Of a DNA stretch of 64,000 nt, positions 32,563 through 47,600 are shown piece after piece. The stretch is taken from positions 124,001 through 188,000 of the forward strand of contig RMBW01000085.1 in the NCBI GenBank assembly GCA_004009845.1. The letters are read 5' to 3'. The DNA comes from Davidsoniella eucalypti. Its lineage: Eukaryota; Ascomycota; Sordariomycetes; Microascales; Ceratocystidaceae. Under the pieces are notes generated by a model. It made no database searches and was not told where the DNA came from. It saw only the letters and a program-made list of their open reading frames with translations. Made by a program: the position numbers and the translations under genes. Position 1 is the first letter of the stretch; the number at the start of each line of letters is the position of its first letter.

Positions 32563-35500
32563 ATGGCTGACCAGGACAGCTTCGAGGACGATCTTTTCGC
32601 CGACCTGTATGTTTACCATCAAAATATAGAACCATATTGTACCCTATTAATGACCCGCATTTTAGCTACACTGACGATGATGCTGGCAAGGCCGCAGCTC
32701 CTGCGACGCGACATGAATCCAAGCCAGTTGAGCCTTCGACCACTGCGCAAGAGACACAGCCCACCCATACCCAACTAGAGCCGGTTCCTCAACTAGAGAC
32801 TGATGGACAAGATGAGGAGTACGAAGAAGAGGAAGACGATGATATCGATATCAACCTGGGAGCTAGCGGTACGCCTTCTGCCATGCCTCAGTACAACGAT
32901 CGCGCGAGCACCCCATCAATGTCGGTTCAGGGCGGTAACAAGGCTGCCCTATTAAACAAGGAAGATGGGTAAGTATCGAACCTGATTTACTAGTGATAGT
33001 CTTGTATGTCGATAAACATGATATAGTCTGTAATCATGCTGTGGACTAGTCACCACTTGCAATAGCCAACTAATCTACAGGGCCAAACCGAACTAAACGC
33101 TCGAAAATTCAAAACGTATACTTTATGCCGAATCGACTTGAAGGTCTGAAGTCAACCGACATACTACGACGCCACCAACGTTGTATTACTTGGGAATTCC
33201 GGATGCTTCGAAGTCGCGCCACTTCTTTTTCCCCCCTCAAATCGATTGCTGGGATATCTTTGAAGAGAGGAGGACAGGACTGGGAAGGTACCTGAGATGA
33301 AATGAAGACTATACTTTCTTGAATGAAGCTGTCACGCAGGCTCATGTTGTGTTGCACTGAAGAGTAGCATACACTATCACCTAGAAGTTGATTTCTCAGA
33401 AAAAGAAAGAAAGAGTGGTGGTAGGGCAAGGTTCATGGCACGCGCATATTGGGAGTTGGAAAAGTACGCATCGGTCAGTGGTTGTGTAAACGCCACGCAT
33501 CATGGCTAGTCTTGAGATCAGAACAGCAGACAGAACAAAACAGATGTCATAGCCAAAGCAGATGTTAGCTACGAGATCGAGAGTCAGACGACATTCATAT
33601 ATTCAGGCCTCGCGCATGCCATTATGTTGTCGTGTCGAGCCTAAGTTTAAGCGATTACATCACCTAGGGCCTTGTCCCTTGACACTTCTGTACTCTTTTC
33701 TTCCGCGGAGAGCATCTCATGATAACAAAGATATCCTAACATGGCCACGTTACCTATGCCACGGCTATTCGTATCTCGAAGTCATTTCCTTGTTGTCCAA
33801 GTTAAGATCACACGCCACATGAACACTCAAAGGCTCTTGTTGATATATGTGGAAACAGCCCAACTGGTGCAATTCTTGGTTTAACACGCTAAGATCTGTA
33901 GTTTCATATGTTTGCTCCACCGCTAGTCACTTGGTGATGTATAGTCAAGAGCTGTATATGATAAACCCAGTTGAGATGTTTTACATACAAAAAAGAACAC
34001 CATCAACAGAAGCATATAATCTCTGCCTGTTTTGTGGCGTTTGTTCTTGGTTAATCGTAGATGCGTTGGCCACAATTCCACGATGCCGATGCTTGCCCCT
34101 TTACTCCCATTCTTTCAACGTGTGTGACACGAGAATCACCCCTCTCCTGTTATCATTGGTGATATTAGACACGACGCCACTGAATTCTGGAGTTACCTAA
34201 CCGATTCTGTTCATGTATCAGCAAACAAGACTATCATAAGACATTTAAGATACCATCGACAAATAATACGGTTTACTAATATATATTGTTGGTGTAGAAA
34301 AATGTTCATCGGTGGCTTAAACTGGGAAACAACAGATGGTATGCGCGGCCACTTTCGAAGTCCTGTATACATGTAAACTAACTATTGCAGAAACCTTGCG
34401 GGACTATTTCTCTCAGTTCGGAGAGGTTCTAGAATGCACCGTCATGCGCGACAACAACACCGGCCGGTCTCGCGGCTTTGGCTTCCTGACATTCAAGGAT
34501 GCCAGAACGGTGAATATCGTCATGGTCAAGGAGCACCACCTAGACGGCAAGATCGTAAGTACCTAGACATCCAATACTGAGTTGAAAGGGCAAATCTAAC
34601 CATGGTTTCCTTGTAGATCGACCCTAAGCGTGCGATTCCTCGTGACGAGCAAGAGAAGACGAGCAAGATCTTTGTTGGTGGCGTCAGTCAAGAAACTACA
34701 GACCAAGAGTTCCGCGATTACTTTGCTCAGTTTGGCCGCGTTGTAGATGCCACTTTGATGATGGATAAGGACACAGGCCGCCCCCGTGGATTCGGATTCG
34801 TGACATTTGAAAGCGACGCTGGCGTCGATAACTGTATCAATGCCCAACTCGAGATACATGGAAAGCCCATCGAGGTGAAGAAAGCGCAGCCAAGAGGAAA
34901 CCTCCGTGAAGAGGAGGACGCCTCTCGTCGCAACAAGTTCCGCAAGGTGGAGGACCATAACCAAATGGGCCCTGCTGCCGCCATGATGGGCCAGATGGGG
35001 GGACAAAATGGCATGACGCCGCAGGTTATGGCGCAGTACATGCAGCGTATGCAGCAATACTTTTCTATGATGCAACAGCAGCAGATGGCCATGAACCGCG
35101 GCATGGGCCAGGTAAACCCGGCTATGTGGCAGAACATGCAACAGCAAATGATGCAGATGCAGCAGATGCAAATGATGGGCCGTGGCCAGCCTGGAACTGG
35201 CCCTGGCGACGTGGCTGGCATGAACGCCAATATGATGGGTCAGATAATGGGCCAGAATGCCGGCAATGGTGCTGGCCGTGGCTTCAACAACCACAGCCAA
35301 GGTGGCAACCCAGGCAGCTTCGATAACCAGAATGCTGGCAACAGCATGTACAACCAACAACGCCGCTTCAACAACAATAACAACAACAACGGCATGCAGG
35401 GTGGCCAGAGCCAGAACAACTGGAGCAACAATAATAACAACAACAGCACAGGCTCGGGAGGTGAGGGTTCTACTAGTGGCTACGATGATTCCATGCAGCA

Positions 35501-35702
35501 AGGAGGCTCCAACCAAGGACAGTCCGTCCGTGGAGGCCCACCGTTCCGCCATGGCCCCAGTAGTGGCAACCAGACGCCAGATCCTCAGAACGCCCCCCCG
35601 GCTAACGCCCCGACAGGCCCTAAGAATGCGGGCAAGCCTGGCGCTAACTACCGTGGCGGAGGCCGTGTCGGCAACCGTGGATTCCACCCGTACTCTCGTT
35701 GA
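32563..35702 (+). CDS. Hrp1/Nab4-like two-RRM RNA-binding protein
   Basis: Five exons: 32563-32606, 32666-32968, 34298-34338, 34391-34554 and 34617-35702, giving 545 residues. The acidic N-terminus (EEYEEEEDDDIDINLGASG) is followed by RRM1 from residue ~118 (KMFIGGLNWETTDETLRDYF, RNP1 RGFGFLTF) and RRM2 from ~201 (KIFVGGVSQETTDQEFRDYF, RNP1 RGFGFVTF). The 11-residue linker and paired RRMs match Hrp1/CF IB, which binds UA-rich efficiency elements in mRNA 3'-end processing, shuttles to the cytoplasm and supports nonsense-mediated decay. The C-terminus is Gln/Met-rich, then Asn/Gly-rich, and ends in RGGGRVGNRGFHPYSR with RGG-type arginines. Intron 2 is 1,329 nt, far longer than the others here. 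The family call is secure. Confidence 0.93.
32969..34297 (+). other. 1.3 kb intron of the HRP1-like gene
   Basis: Donor G|GTAAGT at 32969 and acceptor TTGGTGTAG ending at 34297. Joining these ends gives GKMFIGGLNW in frame. The intron holds no convincing gene or RNA; several short open frames look accidental. An internal exon, alternative promoter or intronic RNA cannot be excluded. Confidence 0.75.
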
Positions 35703-37470
35703 TGCGGCTCTGCTAGGCTTATAGATGTAAGGCATCTATCGGTGCCGTCTTAAGTCTTCCCTACAATATCTAAAGCTGTCACTCTTCAAACACCACATGT
35801 TTAGCATCTTCTTACGTCCTCCACAGCAGACAGCCTTTTCTGTATCAATATCCACGAGGCTTTTTCTCTGCACCGATTTTCTTTTGTCTTTAGGCTCTAT
35901 CTAGTATCGATTTGTTTCTAGATATCTTGGTATGCGTTTGTTATTTTCCTATTAAAATCATCATGGCTACTAGAAATGCCCGGTCTTTGTGGCCGGGCTA
36001 CGTTACTGATTTACATTTGTTTTGCTTTTTTTTCGTTATTCTTTTCTTGTTTCTTTTCTAGTTTTATTTTGGTTCGTTATTATCACAAATTAGCTTATTA
36101 TTGGCACGGTATTCTGTTTCCAGTTACGGTTTCACCCAACACATAATTAATATCTAGATATGCATCTCATGTTCCATATTTGTAGTTTTAAAGTGTCTTT
36201 TCAATATCAGGGAAACTGGAGTAATGTGACTTTGTATAAAAATATGACTACAGCTACTCTATTACATCAGTTTAGGCTCCAGCCCGACTGATTTAACTTC
36301 CGGAGATGTCGTGATATTGCCGAGTGCTTGGCCTGTATAGTTCAAAGGCTATAGTTCCATAAGATAGAGTTCACGGTTTCACTTGAGGCTGTGTAGCACA
36401 GGGGGAACTTCTGTGACATGTGATTATAGGCATTTGTTGCTTAAAAGGCCGTTGCGCAAGTTGTCCAAATAAAATATCCGGCAAATAGAAAGTAATACTG
36501 AGGATTAGAAGCGCAGTAGATTCCCACAAATCAGATATCTAGGCAGCCACATATATTCTGTAGCTTTTAATTTGTATACATATACATCATGATAGTGTGG
36601 GATTGCTCGTTAAATTGAGATGCACACCATGACATTCTAGATAATAACAAATGATGTAGATATGTATATGTAGATAGATGATTGTACATTATAATGCGAT
36701 CTTCGTGAGCAGCTAAAGTCGAGCGGTAATGGTAGATTGCGATTGCGATCTTGATCTGCCAGTCTCCACCGCTTGCCAAAACAATAAATACCAAAGAAAA
36801 TAAGACAAGAAAATAAGCTGGGCAAGCATCTTTCTTCCCTGATTCGGAATACTGAATCTGCCCGTGCCGTCACTGCTACGAAATCTCGCACAAGAAGAGC
36901 TTCCCAGTCCAGCTTGTCTGGGATATTCATCCAGTATTCTAGATCCTTGGCTGCTAAGTAAGGAAAAAAAGATGGGAAAAAGTGTCCACGTTTCTGGCAA
37001 CTGCATCATGTGTGGCCAAGCCCCGTTTGGTATCTGTTCCTCGCAGCCTTTTTGATTTTCTTTGTTGCAATCTGTACATTTAATTTGGTTTGGATTTCCT
37101 TTCTTTTACATCCATCATTTTCCTCGATAAATCATCATCAAGCTTATTGTCCTCTCAGCTCTATCCGAAGCTTGTTCTCGGGACCCTCAACGCTTATACC
37201 ACGAGCCGCTATTATTACTACATGTAGTCAGGTATAGCTGGTGCATAAATCCTGCCAAGCCCACGCTACGAACTATCCCGCCCACTTCTAGCAAGCAGCC
37301 CATTTAGGAACTGAACTAGCCTTTCTTTTCGACGTTGCGCTACGTCTTGCTGGTTCTATTTGGTCCTGTAAATCATCGTCTGTTGTCCACAATTCGCGTC
37401 CTCCTTTCAACGTCCTCGACAACCCGCACTCCAACCTCTGTAGCACACAGAACAGAGACAATCACTAGCA
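35703..37470. other. Intergenic region between HRP1-like and PCT1
   Basis: 1.77 kb between two same-strand genes. It contains the HRP1-like 3' UTR (T-rich from ~35820 to 36100) and the PCT1 promoter (CT-rich tract ~37120-37160). No gene is supportable. Confidence 0.45.
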
Positions 37471-39006
<1,536 letters not shown>

Positions 39007-41295
39007 GACCATCGTTTTGCCTCCTGAGCATGTTAATCTATACTGAGTCTTGTCTCCTTTATCTCAATCGTACTATTTTAACTACTTTTATTATCTGAAC
39101 TTCTATCCTCTAGGTCTTCTCTTCTATTTCCACAACAACAACTACATTTACTTCCTTATGAACCTTCTAAAATTTGCCGACTTGTATTTCTTTTCCTTCT
39201 TCCTTTTAAAAAAAAATAGCTCCTAGTCTTCAACTACCAGCTACATTACGGTAAAAAATTGTGTCCTTGTGCTGGCAACGACAATAGATTCGTGTGGAAA
39301 ACGGCCGACTTCCAATGTTATTCTGTACTATTCTTTACTTTCATTGATATAACTGTTTATCTAGCAATTGTCTACTTATCATTTACTTCGAATTCCTCTT
39401 TCTACACTTCTTTGTTTACGGGAAGTTTTTATCCACATACGACGCAACGTGTCTTCTTTACAAAATGTTCTCTATCTTCAAAGACATCGTGATATCTCTG
39501 TACCCCATGCTCTCATTGCGGACTAATACTATCTCCGCCGATGTATCATACCAGAGTCATATATCATACAATAGATTATATCATTTCTAGAGTTGGTTAG
39601 TAAGTAGTACAATATCAGAGAATCTGAGCCATATAGCCGTGTACCGAAGTGATATCTCTGAATAGAATCTGTGAGATCATGTGGCTGTACCAACCAATAC
39701 CTTAAAAACGGGACTTCTGGACGAACTAGTCAGTCTTCTTGATACTAAAGATAGCAAGGGTTTGATCTTGATAAATCCTTGGTTGGTATGTTAGCATGAA
39801 GATACAACGTGATATCACGAAAACAGCCTATCATCTTATGGAGCATATAAGTCTAGTTATGCCAGTATTAAGGTTAATGTCTGTACTAGTGGCTCAGACT
39901 TAATACTTGTATCCATCACTGACTAACTATATGCTAGTTGGTTCTTTAATGAAATGGTCATGATATATGTATATTGACGTATCCAAGGCGGTTATTCTAA
40001 TTGTATTTCTAATGTAATATCTACAATGTATGACTTTGTTATTTACATATATAGGTACTTATTACTACGATAGGCTTATTTTAGATTTTTAGATACGCCA
40101 TACATTGGTACTCGACAAAACAGGTATCATTTTGGTATTTGGTCCCTCGTTTCTTTGGCCACATGGAAGATAGACGCGGAGGAAATCTCACAGGAACACA
40201 AAATCTGTGTAAGATTCCATTCCTTGTTGCCAAGAATAGCTGCCAATACACATACGAGACCTCTCTTTTTCATCTTCCCACCGCAAATCATCGGACTCTG
40301 GATATTTCTGTCTGTCCGCGTACATATCTTTTCTATATCCATACATCTATGTCTCCATAGGTTTTATGTTCCCCTTGTTTCTTCTGATACTTGGACATTG
40401 TTGAAAGGAGTGTGTGTATAGCAACGAGTGATGTTGTAAGTAAAGTGTAAGCTTGGATCAAGTGCAACTGCGCCATACGGCAACTTAAGCCCGAATCTCA
40501 GCAAATCAGAACATGCGATTTAGACGCCGAGTGCCTGAGCATTGCATCGGTACAAAGAAGAAAGTTCACACCACCTCTATCTTGGTGAGGAAAGAGACCG
40601 AAGAATAGAAAAATAGTAGCGTGTTAGGCTGGCGTCTATCGGCCTATCACAGGCGAGATCCAGTATTGGGTATTGGAGTGGTGGAGAGTGAGAAAAGCGA
40701 GAGAAAGAAGGGTGACGGTCTTGATATTCCTGAATACAGAAAAAACACCCAACCGGAGTTTAGGCTGCTGCTGCCTTTGGTACAGGTGCGCTTGCTTGAT
40801 ATTGCCAGGATCTAGCGAAGGAGGGACGAGGATGCGTCGAGAAAAGGGGTGGAGACTTTCTGGGCAGCTTGCATATGGACAGCCGGCGCTAGAACACACG
40901 ATGATCTAACTTTAGCATCGCCAAACACATGACATGGACTCTAGCTCGGGTTTGTGCGAGGTTGGATATATGGGGAATACTGCCTTACGGATGTGTTCTA
41001 TTGGTAGTGGACAAAATATGTGTGTCTCTAGTGAGATGGATATTCTTAGCTAGGTGGTTTGTGTGGCTGTGTCTATATTGTTGATTTGTTTGCTATATAC
41101 ATCGTAGAGAGCATCACTTAAAAATAAGACTGCATCCGACGAAGTAAAAAGAAAAGGAAACACATCATATTTCCCGCCTTCATGTTGACGTTTTAGGCGC
41201 CTAGGCGGCTAATTCTTGGCGCACACAGAGCCGGAGGCGTGCAGATAGATCAAAAGTAGCAGCTGACCAGAAGGCTTGTGCCGCTTTTTAGATCG

Positions 41296-41760
41296 TTATA
41301 CATACATAGTTTTAGCAGCGGGTTTTGGATCGCCTCCTTGATGGTGGCTCACTCTGATGGCGTCCTGTGATCTGGGAAACATCTCACAGCTTAAAAGGCA
41401 CCATACGCTACGGTAAGCCTCGTGGATATTCCTGCTGTAATACTTTACAATAGCCATATGATGTTTATATATGTCAGAAGTTCGCTCATACAAAAGAGTT
41501 GCCGCAGATGTGGTCAAGACTTGAAATGCAAAGATATCTGTTTCTATCCCCAAAAGACGGCATGAACCCGATGCTACATGATTTCCGGAGAAGTCATATC
41601 GAGGAATAGCAATGCCTAAAGTGACAGTAGCCGCAATAGTAGTAGTAACAGCTCCACCACGCCAGAACCAGCCTGAGAGGAAGCTGTGTCTATCCTTTAT
41701 GGAATGTAACAGCCGTCCCAATGGAGTACAAGGCGTGATATTATAGCCCCGTTGCTAAAA
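41296..41760 (-). CDS. Uncertain exon of a hypothetical membrane-like protein
   Basis: An open minus-strand stretch of ~150 codons ending at 41296. It has no ATG at its beginning, but a T-rich acceptor-like TTTTTAG lies just upstream (~41755-41761), so it could be the last exon of a spliced gene or a fossil. It contains moderately hydrophobic segments (GAVTTTIAATVTLGIAIP and IFAFQVLTTSAATLLY) and a coding-like preference for pyrimidines at third positions. I recognise no domain, and I found no upstream exon that completes it. It may equally be chance. Confidence 0.15.
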
Positions 41761-44660
41761 ACAAGTACATGCTGCGTCTCTAGCGTACATCTGAGTGTTT
41801 CGTCTTAAAGTTGATGTGCAACCGTCTATTCCGTTCTGAGTAATTTTTGTCTTTCTTTATCATGAGTTACATCTCTCTGGCCTTGGAGTATATGTTACTC
41901 TATTCACCCCCTCAGGCTGTGGTGATGAGCGTCGTGGGTTTGTTTTCTCGTCATATCTGGCCAAGTTTACTGCTCTCAAAGTCGTGTTAGGGTAGTTATA
42001 CATATGTACGTGTGGAGTTCGTCATAGCCTTGATCTTTTATTCACGATGGGAAAGTCTCACTCTCCTCAGGGAGTTTTGATGTCAATGTCAACCTCTGTA
42101 CTCTATATGCGCGTTCTTCTGTTCCTTCTTGACTTGATGAATGAATCGAAAACGCAGTAACGTGCATACTGCATATCTCCCCACCAGGCATGATTACTTC
42201 TAGGCATGTCCGACCAACTGTGTATGATGCTGTAGTATATAAAGCCATTTGCAGGTCTTGCACACAACTCAGTTTGACACGCGAGACACAAACTGTATCA
42301 TGTAAGCGAAGCTAGAGTGGTCTCATTCCGAACCAAGAAAACCGTCGTGTCCCTAGCATATTCAGACATCGGGGACGCCGTAGGAGGAGATACGGCGGGT
42401 CTACACTGCAGACAATCCGGACGCAAGGCTTTATAGTACCAGATCTAACACGTCCCAGATGTGCTGGTAGTATGCCTAGAGGTCAGCCACAGAGAAATCC
42501 CGCGCCCATTGCGTCGATATGACGCTACTAACGAAAGAGAAGACCGTTAACTCACGGCCGCTTCTTCACGATAGCACGGTAATAGAGAACAAAGGGGCTG
42601 GAATATGCAGACTACGGCTCGACGTTCCCGAGATTCCAGACAGACTGAGTCTGATGGTGTACATGTTTCAAGATGACTGCCATTGGCTCTGCAATTCCGG
42701 GACCTCAGTATAGAGATGGTGTATGGTATACGAATAGAGAAGCTAAGAAGGAAAAAAAAAGCTTGGATGTTCGACAAATGACGTTAAGAAAAGGTTGGCA
42801 CAAACGTTTCGACGTGCACGGAGATCTACCAAACAAGTTGGAAAGCACAACCTTACAGCTTTACAGACATCCAGTACATACATGGATTTATCCCACAGTG
42901 ACCTAAACTGTAACCCCTCCTATTTCAAAACCAATATTAGCCAATACCGGCCGTACTTTAGCAATAATGGTGCGCCTTCACTTGTACACAGTAGGCTATG
43001 GCCTGTGTAGTTGCAGGTGCAAATCTGTATTATACAGGCTTATATCGGGCTTTAAAGCAGCCCACCGGCAGTATTTATTACACTGCAGTTAGACATTGGC
43101 CAAAACGTACTAAGAATACCAGCACTTGTACGACTGTGAACTCTTCCGAAAAACCCTCTGTTTCCATGCTGCATGGTTCCAGTGTGCGATACGCAGTTTA
43201 TCTTCACTAGATTGTAGTCACAATTATAGCCGTGCAAGGCAGAATCTGGCGATATATTGCCCGGAAGCAGTGGCCACGCAATAAAGCAAGCCAAACCAGG
43301 CGGATCAAAAGAGCCCAAAGCTTGAGCAACGTTGGATTTTCCGCCATCGGAAACTTATGGCCGTATTTTCTGGCATGATGCAACCCAGGAAAAGAAGGGA
43401 TTTTTTGCAATTCTGGGTATATATCACAAACTACAACTGACATACAGGGCGGTGAAGAAAGAAGAAAAAAAAAAAAGAAGGCGTAGGAAATCCCAACTAT
43501 CACACAAGGAAACCGCCCTAACAAGTCCACGGAAACGAAAACTCCGGTCCAGCTCGGGTAACTTTTCCCTATAAAAGAGTGGAAAAAGAAAAAAGTCAGG
43601 CTCTGCAAATTGGTGACTCGAACTTGGCTAGTGATGCTAAAAATAGACCATTGCATTGTAATCTGCATCCTTGCTTCTTTGCTCGATTCGAGGCCAACTG
43701 CATAGAATGATCACTTATTGGTATTCAGATTCTTCCTAACTTGCAATAAGCGCTCGCGGATCACGGCGTTCAATATTTTGTTCCTTTGTTGTTAGTTGTA
43801 CATATTGTATTCCTGCCTATGTACATCAGCATACAACTAAGGCTACGACCGTGTGGTGTTCCTTCGTAGCTCGATCCAGCTGCTCTCATGATGTCCGCCT
43901 AACTCGATAGCTCATCTATCTTCTGCCTCTTGTTCTGCCATCAGTCAATCTCTGATATCTAGGCTTGCCCCTCGAATTCAGTAACCGTGGCTTTTTCTGT
44001 TCTTTGTATTCTTGCTAGATGAACCAACATAAAAGTAGACAAGATACTCATATCATAAAGCGGTAGAGAAGCTTGAATCACAGTTGTCCACCACATACCT
44101 GTGTATTGAATTGCCGGCGACATATAACCGGCAATATACACGCTCAAAGAAGTAATAAGTTTGTCTATATTCTGCAAAAATCCCGCTTTCGATGCCCTAT
44201 ATTGCTCAGTAGCTATGGCCAACTCGAGCCACGTTTTGTTCGGCAAAAAAAAAAGCAAACATCGGTGATCTTCTTACTGTCGAGACTACAGCTTGAGAAA
44301 CATTCATATATGCACATGAGAACTATACAACTACACTCTCCTCCCGATGGACTGGGTGCTGGGAACCCACAGCCGGAACGACAACTTCCAAATCCGACAT
44401 CACCGACAGACCAAGAATCTTGTATAGTCTACCTCTTTTCACTAACCACTAGAAGACCGTAGAGCTGCAAGATGAGTGCTACTCGGATATGCTGGTCCAA
44501 GGCTACTAAAAGTAGCAGTGCTTGGTAGCATCTACATCCACTAAATCCAGGGAAATGGGGTCCCTAGGGGAAACCTTTCCTTTATTCTTTCGTTACCTCC
44601 ACGCACCTGTTGCGTTCCAGAGCATGAAGTTCCAGCCTATAGTCTACCGTAGCAAGCATT

Positions 44661-44682
44661 ATACATACATACATACATACAT
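44661..44682. repeat. (CATA)n microsatellite
   Basis: About five tandem ATAC/CATA tetramers in non-coding sequence. Nothing else is notable. Confidence 0.8.
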
Positions 44683-47600
44683 AGGGTCTGTGATTCGCTC
44701 TCTATCCAAGTTCCAGTTGAAGGGGGTGCAACCTTATTTTTAGCAATTCTATCCAATGACTCTTTGTTCTCTACCTCTTCTCCTCTAAATAGAGGAAGAA
44801 ACGTACAGGGCCATGAATTTCAGCTTACAACTAGCAGTAGTAATATGGAGAAGTACAGAAAGAAATACTACATTGACGTGTGAAATGATATAATATCCTC
44901 GTGCGCTGCGTGTTAACATCTCCTCTTTCAAATGTAACAGTGAAACATGCACTATCATAGTTATTTCCTGATACCTTCCCTCGAGCGGGCTTATAAGGAT
45001 ATCTTTGGATCTCCCGTTGGCTAAGATGCTTTCGAGTATGTTGAGAAAGTAAGTTTACGTATAACTTGATTCAAGACGGCTCCAGACATGTATATATACC
45101 TTTATCTTTCTTGCAAGTATAGTATGGAAAATACTGTCTAAGTAAAGGTATGAATATTGTATCAGATAGAAAATAGAGTCACTGGATAGACTCACTGATA
45201 GCAAACCCAGTATCCTAGGGTAAGTTACATTGCCGTCTATACATATAATTTCGACGATCTTAGTGAAAGGATGAACATATAACATATACACTACACATTC
45301 AACGAAAAAAAAGAATACCACGATTGACTACCTCAACAAAGCAAGTCCTTAAAATAGAAACACTCACTCACTTAGCCCTCATCCATCAGGCTCAAGATCA
45401 CACCATTGAGGGGTGTTACATTGCTGTAAGAATGATTCCATAGTGCATGTCTTGGCCTAACGTTATCTTCATAGTGACAAGAGGAAAAGGGAAAAGAAAG
45501 AAAGAAAAGAAAAGAAAAAGGTGCCGCTAGCAAAAAGCGTTCGGTAACTAGACTATCCGTGGTGGCTGGCTAGAAAAAAAAAAAAAAAAAAGTAATAAGA
45601 AAAGGAAATATAGCGCGGCTGTTCGGCTACATTAACAAAGTAGAGCAGTTTCTGCGCATTTCCGGGCGAATTTTCAAAGTTTGAGATCAGACGTACTAAC
45701 ACACTTAAGGAAAAGAAAGGGACGGATTCAAGCGGATCCCGTTGCTGTCTGATCAGTCAGGACCAACAATGGTTGATAGGCTCAGCTTAGATCACTGCCA
45801 TATCTGGTAAGACTCCCAAGATATCAAGCATGGACAAGACAGCATATGCTATGATGTATGTGCTTAGCTTTAGACACGATCTCTTTTTTTTCTATGGCTA
45901 CTACTTATGCCCACAAACATCCTGCCTGAAGCTTACGGGATAAGTATCAAAGCTGGAAAATAGCGGCAAAGAGAGAGGCCACCCCCATGATGGAGAGTGT
46001 TTACAGGGTATATATGAATATACTAGAGTACTTCTTTCTCGTTTTCTTTGTGTGCTTGCTTGTTTTTTTATTCAAAATAACGCTCGGTATTTGTTGATTG
46101 GCAAAGAGGCTAGGGTTCATGAAGAATTTGAAAAAAAAAAAAAAAAAAAGAAAAGTAAGAGTTACTTCGTCAACTCCACCCGCTGATTTTCTTCTGATCC
46201 TAGTATTAAATACCAAGGCGATGCCATGAGCTTACTACAGATATGGCATACCATTATCAGCCTCTATAAAAAAAAAAAAGTATATATATATAGGGTACAT
46301 ATGTTACTACCAACTTACATCATAGTCAGAGACTATTACAGCTGATTCATGTCACTTATAGAGAGGCAGCTCATTCGTTTGATTGCATAGCTAGGGATCT
46401 AGGTATCGTTTGTTTCAAAAGTCAGCTTTCCAAAGTGTGGGCGATTTTGGAATAAACGGGAATATTGTGTGTATTTTCCGCGGGAAGAATTTTCTTTTTT
46501 TCACCTTGGCAGAAGCAGATTTTTTTTTTCTTCCTTTTTATTTCCACGTTCCAGTATTGCCCAATAAATTCTATGGAGTCTGAAAATCACGCTTCCAAGT
46601 TGGGAAATAGATGTTATAATACTAACATAAGAAGTACTCTTTTGGCCCTAAAAGACTTACAGCATCATACTAGTCTATCTGTATACATTAGACGTAATAT
46701 CTGGCACGGCATCGTCGTATCAAGGGTGCTCATGATTTACATATGTATTTTCTCAAGACTGGTTGAAGTACATATGCAATATGGCAGTTCTTCAAGACCC
46801 AACTCGACAACAGTGCCGATTACAAGTTATTCGGCTATCAGACTCAAAAGCCAAGAAAAACGAAAACAATGCCGAGACAAGACTACAGCACGGAACTTTG
46901 CTCTACTGTAACGCTTAAAGCAAAGGAAAAACGATCCGCAGAGGCCTGAGACTTGTAGAGCACGGCCAGCCTGCCGAGAGGTGTAGATTCTCGGTTTTGT
47001 TTTCTGCATGCCACTTAGTTCGTTTTGTCGTTACTGAATCAACGGTTAGCCTCGAATATTCCCGGAATAGCGTTGCTTGGCTGCTCTAGGCTAGGCTTAA
47101 CAGAGCTGGAACTAGCTGTAGAACAAGGCTCGCTCAGACTAAGGCATATGCTTTTGTGCTGTTCTGTTGCTTTGCTGTTATTTCACTAGTCAACTATGAC
47201 AGCTAGAATGGCGAACCGAGCGTTGGTCTTACATGCAGTTATCTACAGATGCATATTGTTCAGCTGGCATTGGCTTGTCAGAAACTGCAACAAGAAAAGC
47301 AGTCTGTGATGGCATGTTACGTAGACGAGGCCGACTGAGTACACCAGCACGGAATTTTCTATATAGTTATTGTTTCGTTGGCACTTTGATACAAAGGCAA
47401 CGGCCCTCTTATAGGCTTCTATAAGTTGCTGCCACATCATTCCGCCACATCTATTTTTTCCCCGGGTACGACTTACACCGTAATCCATAGTTCCGGGGCT
47501 GCTGAACGCCGACCCTAAGCACATCAGGCATATCGTGGATTTTGCCATTACGCGAACCCCCAATGAGAGTGTAGGTCGGGTCAGATGGCATTTATTGGCT

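Noticed and set aside
34596..35735. 379-codon minus-strand open frame opposite HRP1-like exon 5
   Set aside because: Antisense of RRM2 and the Gln/Asn-rich tail, giving His/Ala/Val low complexity. No domain is present.
43959..44258. 99-codon minus-strand frame with hydrophobic stretches
   Set aside because: Some membrane-like segments, but it begins inside an A/T run, has no recognisable family and no supporting exons.
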